Positions 5,827 to 7,019 of a stretch of DNA of 7,019 nt are shown piece after piece. The notes beneath the pieces were generated by a model, which saw only the letters and a list, made by a program, of their open reading frames with translations, made no database searches and was not told where the DNA came from. Every line of letters begins with the position of its first letter. The first letter of the stretch is position 1. The translations under genes were made by a program, and so were the position numbers. Location: positions 1 through 7,019 of the forward strand of contig NZ_JAIVFR010000331.1 of assembly GCF_020829685.1 (NCBI RefSeq). Reading direction: 5' to 3'. The stretch is from Nostoc sp. CHAB 5715 (GTDB lineage Bacteria; Cyanobacteriota; Cyanobacteriia; Cyanobacteriales; Nostocaceae).

Positions 5827-5974
5827 TAGGACTTACGCAAAAATCGCCCAAAAGCTTAATTTATCGAACCGCCCTTCGGGTTCACCAGTCGCCTACGGCG
5901 GGAAACCCGCCTACAGCGCTGGTTCACCAAGACGCCAAGAACGCCAAGAATTCGTAGAGCGTGCGTAAGTCCTA
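5827..5974. mobile_element. 148-bp relative of the 57-149 element, carrying a nested insert
   Basis: The ends TAGGACTTACGCA (5827-5839) and TGCGTAAGTCCTA (5962-5974) are perfect inverted repeats and match those of 57-149. It also shares CTTAATTTATCGAACCGCC (5855-5873; 85-103 in the other copy) and two GCCAAGAA(C/T) units (5934-5951) against three there. It is 55 bp longer because of the insert at about 5874-5933. No target duplication is visible. Confidence 0.8.
5874..5933. repeat. Nested GC-rich hairpin repeat within the 148-bp element
   Basis: Absent from the sister element at 57-149. It contains a perfect hairpin GGCGGG-AAA-CCCGCC (5897-5911). A 9-bp direct repeat GGTTCACCA lies either side of the hairpin (5879-5887 and 5921-5929), the first copy starting inside the insert. 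The insert is much richer in G+C than its surroundings. Exact edges are uncertain because one 9-bp unit of the host element seems to have been lost or altered. Confidence 0.65.
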
Positions 5975-5984
5975 TAAACATAAA

Positions 5985-6104
5985 CCGCCCAGAACTAAAG
6001 TTCCGCGGCTCATAGCTTAAGTCCACTTTAGTGGACTAAAAGCCTTTCTTAGTCGTCTTTAGACGACTTTTGCTATTAGCCTCAGAATTTATTCTGAGGC
6101 GGGC
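5985..6104. repeat. Chain of hairpins that can fold as a cloverleaf-like unit
   Basis: Four perfect hairpins follow one another: GAACT-AA-AGTTC (5992-6003), AGTCCACT-TT-AGTGGACT (6020-6037), AGTCGTCT-TT-AGACGACT (6051-6068) and GCCTCAGAAT-TT-ATTCTGAGGC (6079-6100). Each has a 2-base loop. GGCTCATAGC (6007-6016) can also pair with GCTATTAGCC (6072-6081) at 9 of 10 positions, enclosing the second and third hairpins, although its last three bases compete with the fourth. CCGCC (5985-5989) can pair with GGCGG (6098-6102). No coding capacity. It lies about 95 bp past the stop of the histidine kinase, but no T-run suggests termination. Confidence 0.8.
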
Positions 6105-6130
6105 TAGATGAGAATGAAATAGCCCTGGTA

Positions 6131-6214
6131 TTTACAAAAGACAAATAACTAACTCTCAACTTCAGTTATTAGCCATTAGTCTTTACAAATGACAAATGAC
6201 TAATTCTCAACTTC
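6131..6214. repeat. Direct repeat duplicating the histidine-kinase 3' end
   Basis: The 33 bases at 6131-6163 match 6182-6214 at 30 positions, an offset of 51 bp. The second copy covers the last codons and stop of the histidine kinase and 18 bases beyond. The first would encode nearly the same end (EVES plus stop in place of EVEN plus stop). The second copy also holds two ACAAATG heptamers (6185-6198), an STRR-like motif. Confidence 0.7.
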
Positions 6215-7019
6215 CGGCAACCAAATAATAAACGTAGTTCCCGGCGCATCGGGTGAAGTTAATTTAGAGTTGATTGCAGGGCTGAAAACCTCGATTTCGC
6301 CCTGCATTTGCTCTATTAATTGTTTAGCGATCGCTAACCCCAAACCTGTACCGGGTATTTCTGTTTGCGCTTGTACACCCCGATAATGCCGTTCTCCAAG
6401 ATGTTCTAAATCTTGGGGTGGAATGCCAGGGCCGTTGTCACTGATGACAATTCCTTGAAAATTACCTTTTTGTTGTCCGGCTTGGATTAAGATTTTACCA
6501 CCAGCAGGAGTGTATTTCAATGCATTATCGATAATGTTACTTAACACCTCTCGTAATGCTTTGATATTGGCATGTACTAGAGGCAAATTGTGCTTAATTT
6601 CGGTTATTAATTGTAGATTTCGCTCTTGTGCGATCGCTGTGGCTGATATTAATAATGGTTCTAATATATCTGCTAACGAGCAGTCAACTGCTTTATCTCC
6701 GGTTCCCGGCAATAATAACGGCGGTTTGGCGTCTTTTTGCACAGTTGCTTCCACAAATACTTCTTCGGGGAGATGTAGTGGTGCTAAATCTGCCTCTGTT
6801 AAGTCAATTACTTGATCAAATTGTTGCAGCAATTCTTGGAGGCGATCGCTTTCCCGGACAATACTATTTGCCACATTTCGGTTTGTGTCTGCTGGTCTGA
6901 GCCTTTTTAATAGCAGTTTACCAAAAGTCCGCAATGCCGTTAAAGGGTTACGAAACTGATGCAACAGATTATCCAGCAAATCTCGCTGGTTTTCTTGGAG
7001 AACTTGTTGCTCATGCAAT
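6200..7019 (-). CDS. Sensor histidine kinase, C-terminal transmitter (partial, 5' end outside window)
   Basis: This is the phosphotransfer and ATPase part of a two-component sensor kinase, which autophosphorylates a histidine and passes the phosphate to a response regulator. The 272 residues seen contain the H-box LLHQFRNPLTALRTF with the phospho-acceptor histidine at H20, counted from the TTG codon at 7018-7016. Then come the N-box LSNIIDNALKYT (159-170), the G1 box SDNGPGIP (193-200) and the G2 box GTGLGLAIAKQL (223-234), and the protein ends in FIIWLPEVEN. All catalytic motifs are intact. The frame is open to the window edge and the TTG is not a credible start, so an input domain such as GAF or PAS probably lies outside. 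A 20-30 residue lead (EQQVLQENQRDLLDNL) looks like the coiled-coil linker. No response regulator gene is in the window, so the partner is unknown. Confidence 0.9.
   Translation of the reverse strand, partial: LHEQQVLQENQRDLLDNLLHQFRNPLTALRTFGKLLLKRLRPADTNRNVANSIVRESDRLQELLQQFDQVIDLTEADLAPLHLPEEVFVEATVQKDAKPPLLLPGTGDKAVDCSLADILEPLLISATAIAQERNLQLITEIKHNLPLVHANIKALREVLSNIIDNALKYTPAGGKILIQAGQQKGNFQGIVISDNGPGIPPQDLEHLGERHYRGVQAQTEIPGTGLGLAIAKQLIEQMQGEIEVFSPAINSKLTSPDAPGTTFIIWLPEVEN

Noticed and set aside
6510..6900. Plus-strand frames inside the histidine kinase
   Set aside because: They are antisense shadows of a gene whose H, N, G1 and G2 boxes are all intact.

Overview
The window looks like accessory DNA from a filamentous, heterocyst-type cyanobacterium (Nostocales); the species cannot be told from this sequence. 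The signs are nine copies of the octamer GCGATCGC (HIP1; starts at 532, 1245, 3067, 3404, 4806, 5370, 6327, 6630, 6842), heptanucleotide tandem repeats, several small dispersed repeats, and protein families common in that group (a DUF4351-type Rpn protein, a membrane-tethered Ser/Thr kinase, a flavodiiron-protein fragment).

Layout. 1-200: a 93-bp inverted-repeat element. 201-1127 (-): an intact PLP-dependent enzyme of the ACC deaminase / D-cysteine desulfhydrase family, with a 31-bp dispersed repeat inside its reading frame. 1170-1337 (+): a remnant of the flavodoxin domain of a flavodiiron protein. 1399-1566: eight 21-bp tandem units, each with a small dyad. 1743-2609 (+): a two-domain GNAT acetyltransferase. 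2634-2759: a 126-bp element with 35-bp imperfect terminal inverted repeats. 3085-3876 (+): an ABC ATPase with a complete nucleotide-binding domain, but a shortened C-terminus and no permease after it. 3878-4489 (-): two fragments of Rpn-family genes. 4512-5681 (-): a Ser/Thr kinase gene split by a 137-bp inverted-repeat element that carries a heptamer array. 5682-6199: no gene, but four kinds of repeat, including a chain of hairpins. 6200-7019 (-): the C-terminal transmitter of a sensor histidine kinase that runs off the window.

The genes do not form an operon or a pathway that I can recognise. The acetyltransferase and the PLP enzyme look functional, and the histidine kinase is intact as far as it is seen. 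Between them lies a stretch of truncated genes and small non-autonomous repeats. The main story is therefore repeat-driven remodelling. The clearest case is the kinase: removing 135 bp from the element, leaving one TA, joins the two halves in frame. I see no convincing new multi-gene system. The most interesting material is the set of small structured elements and their effects on genes.
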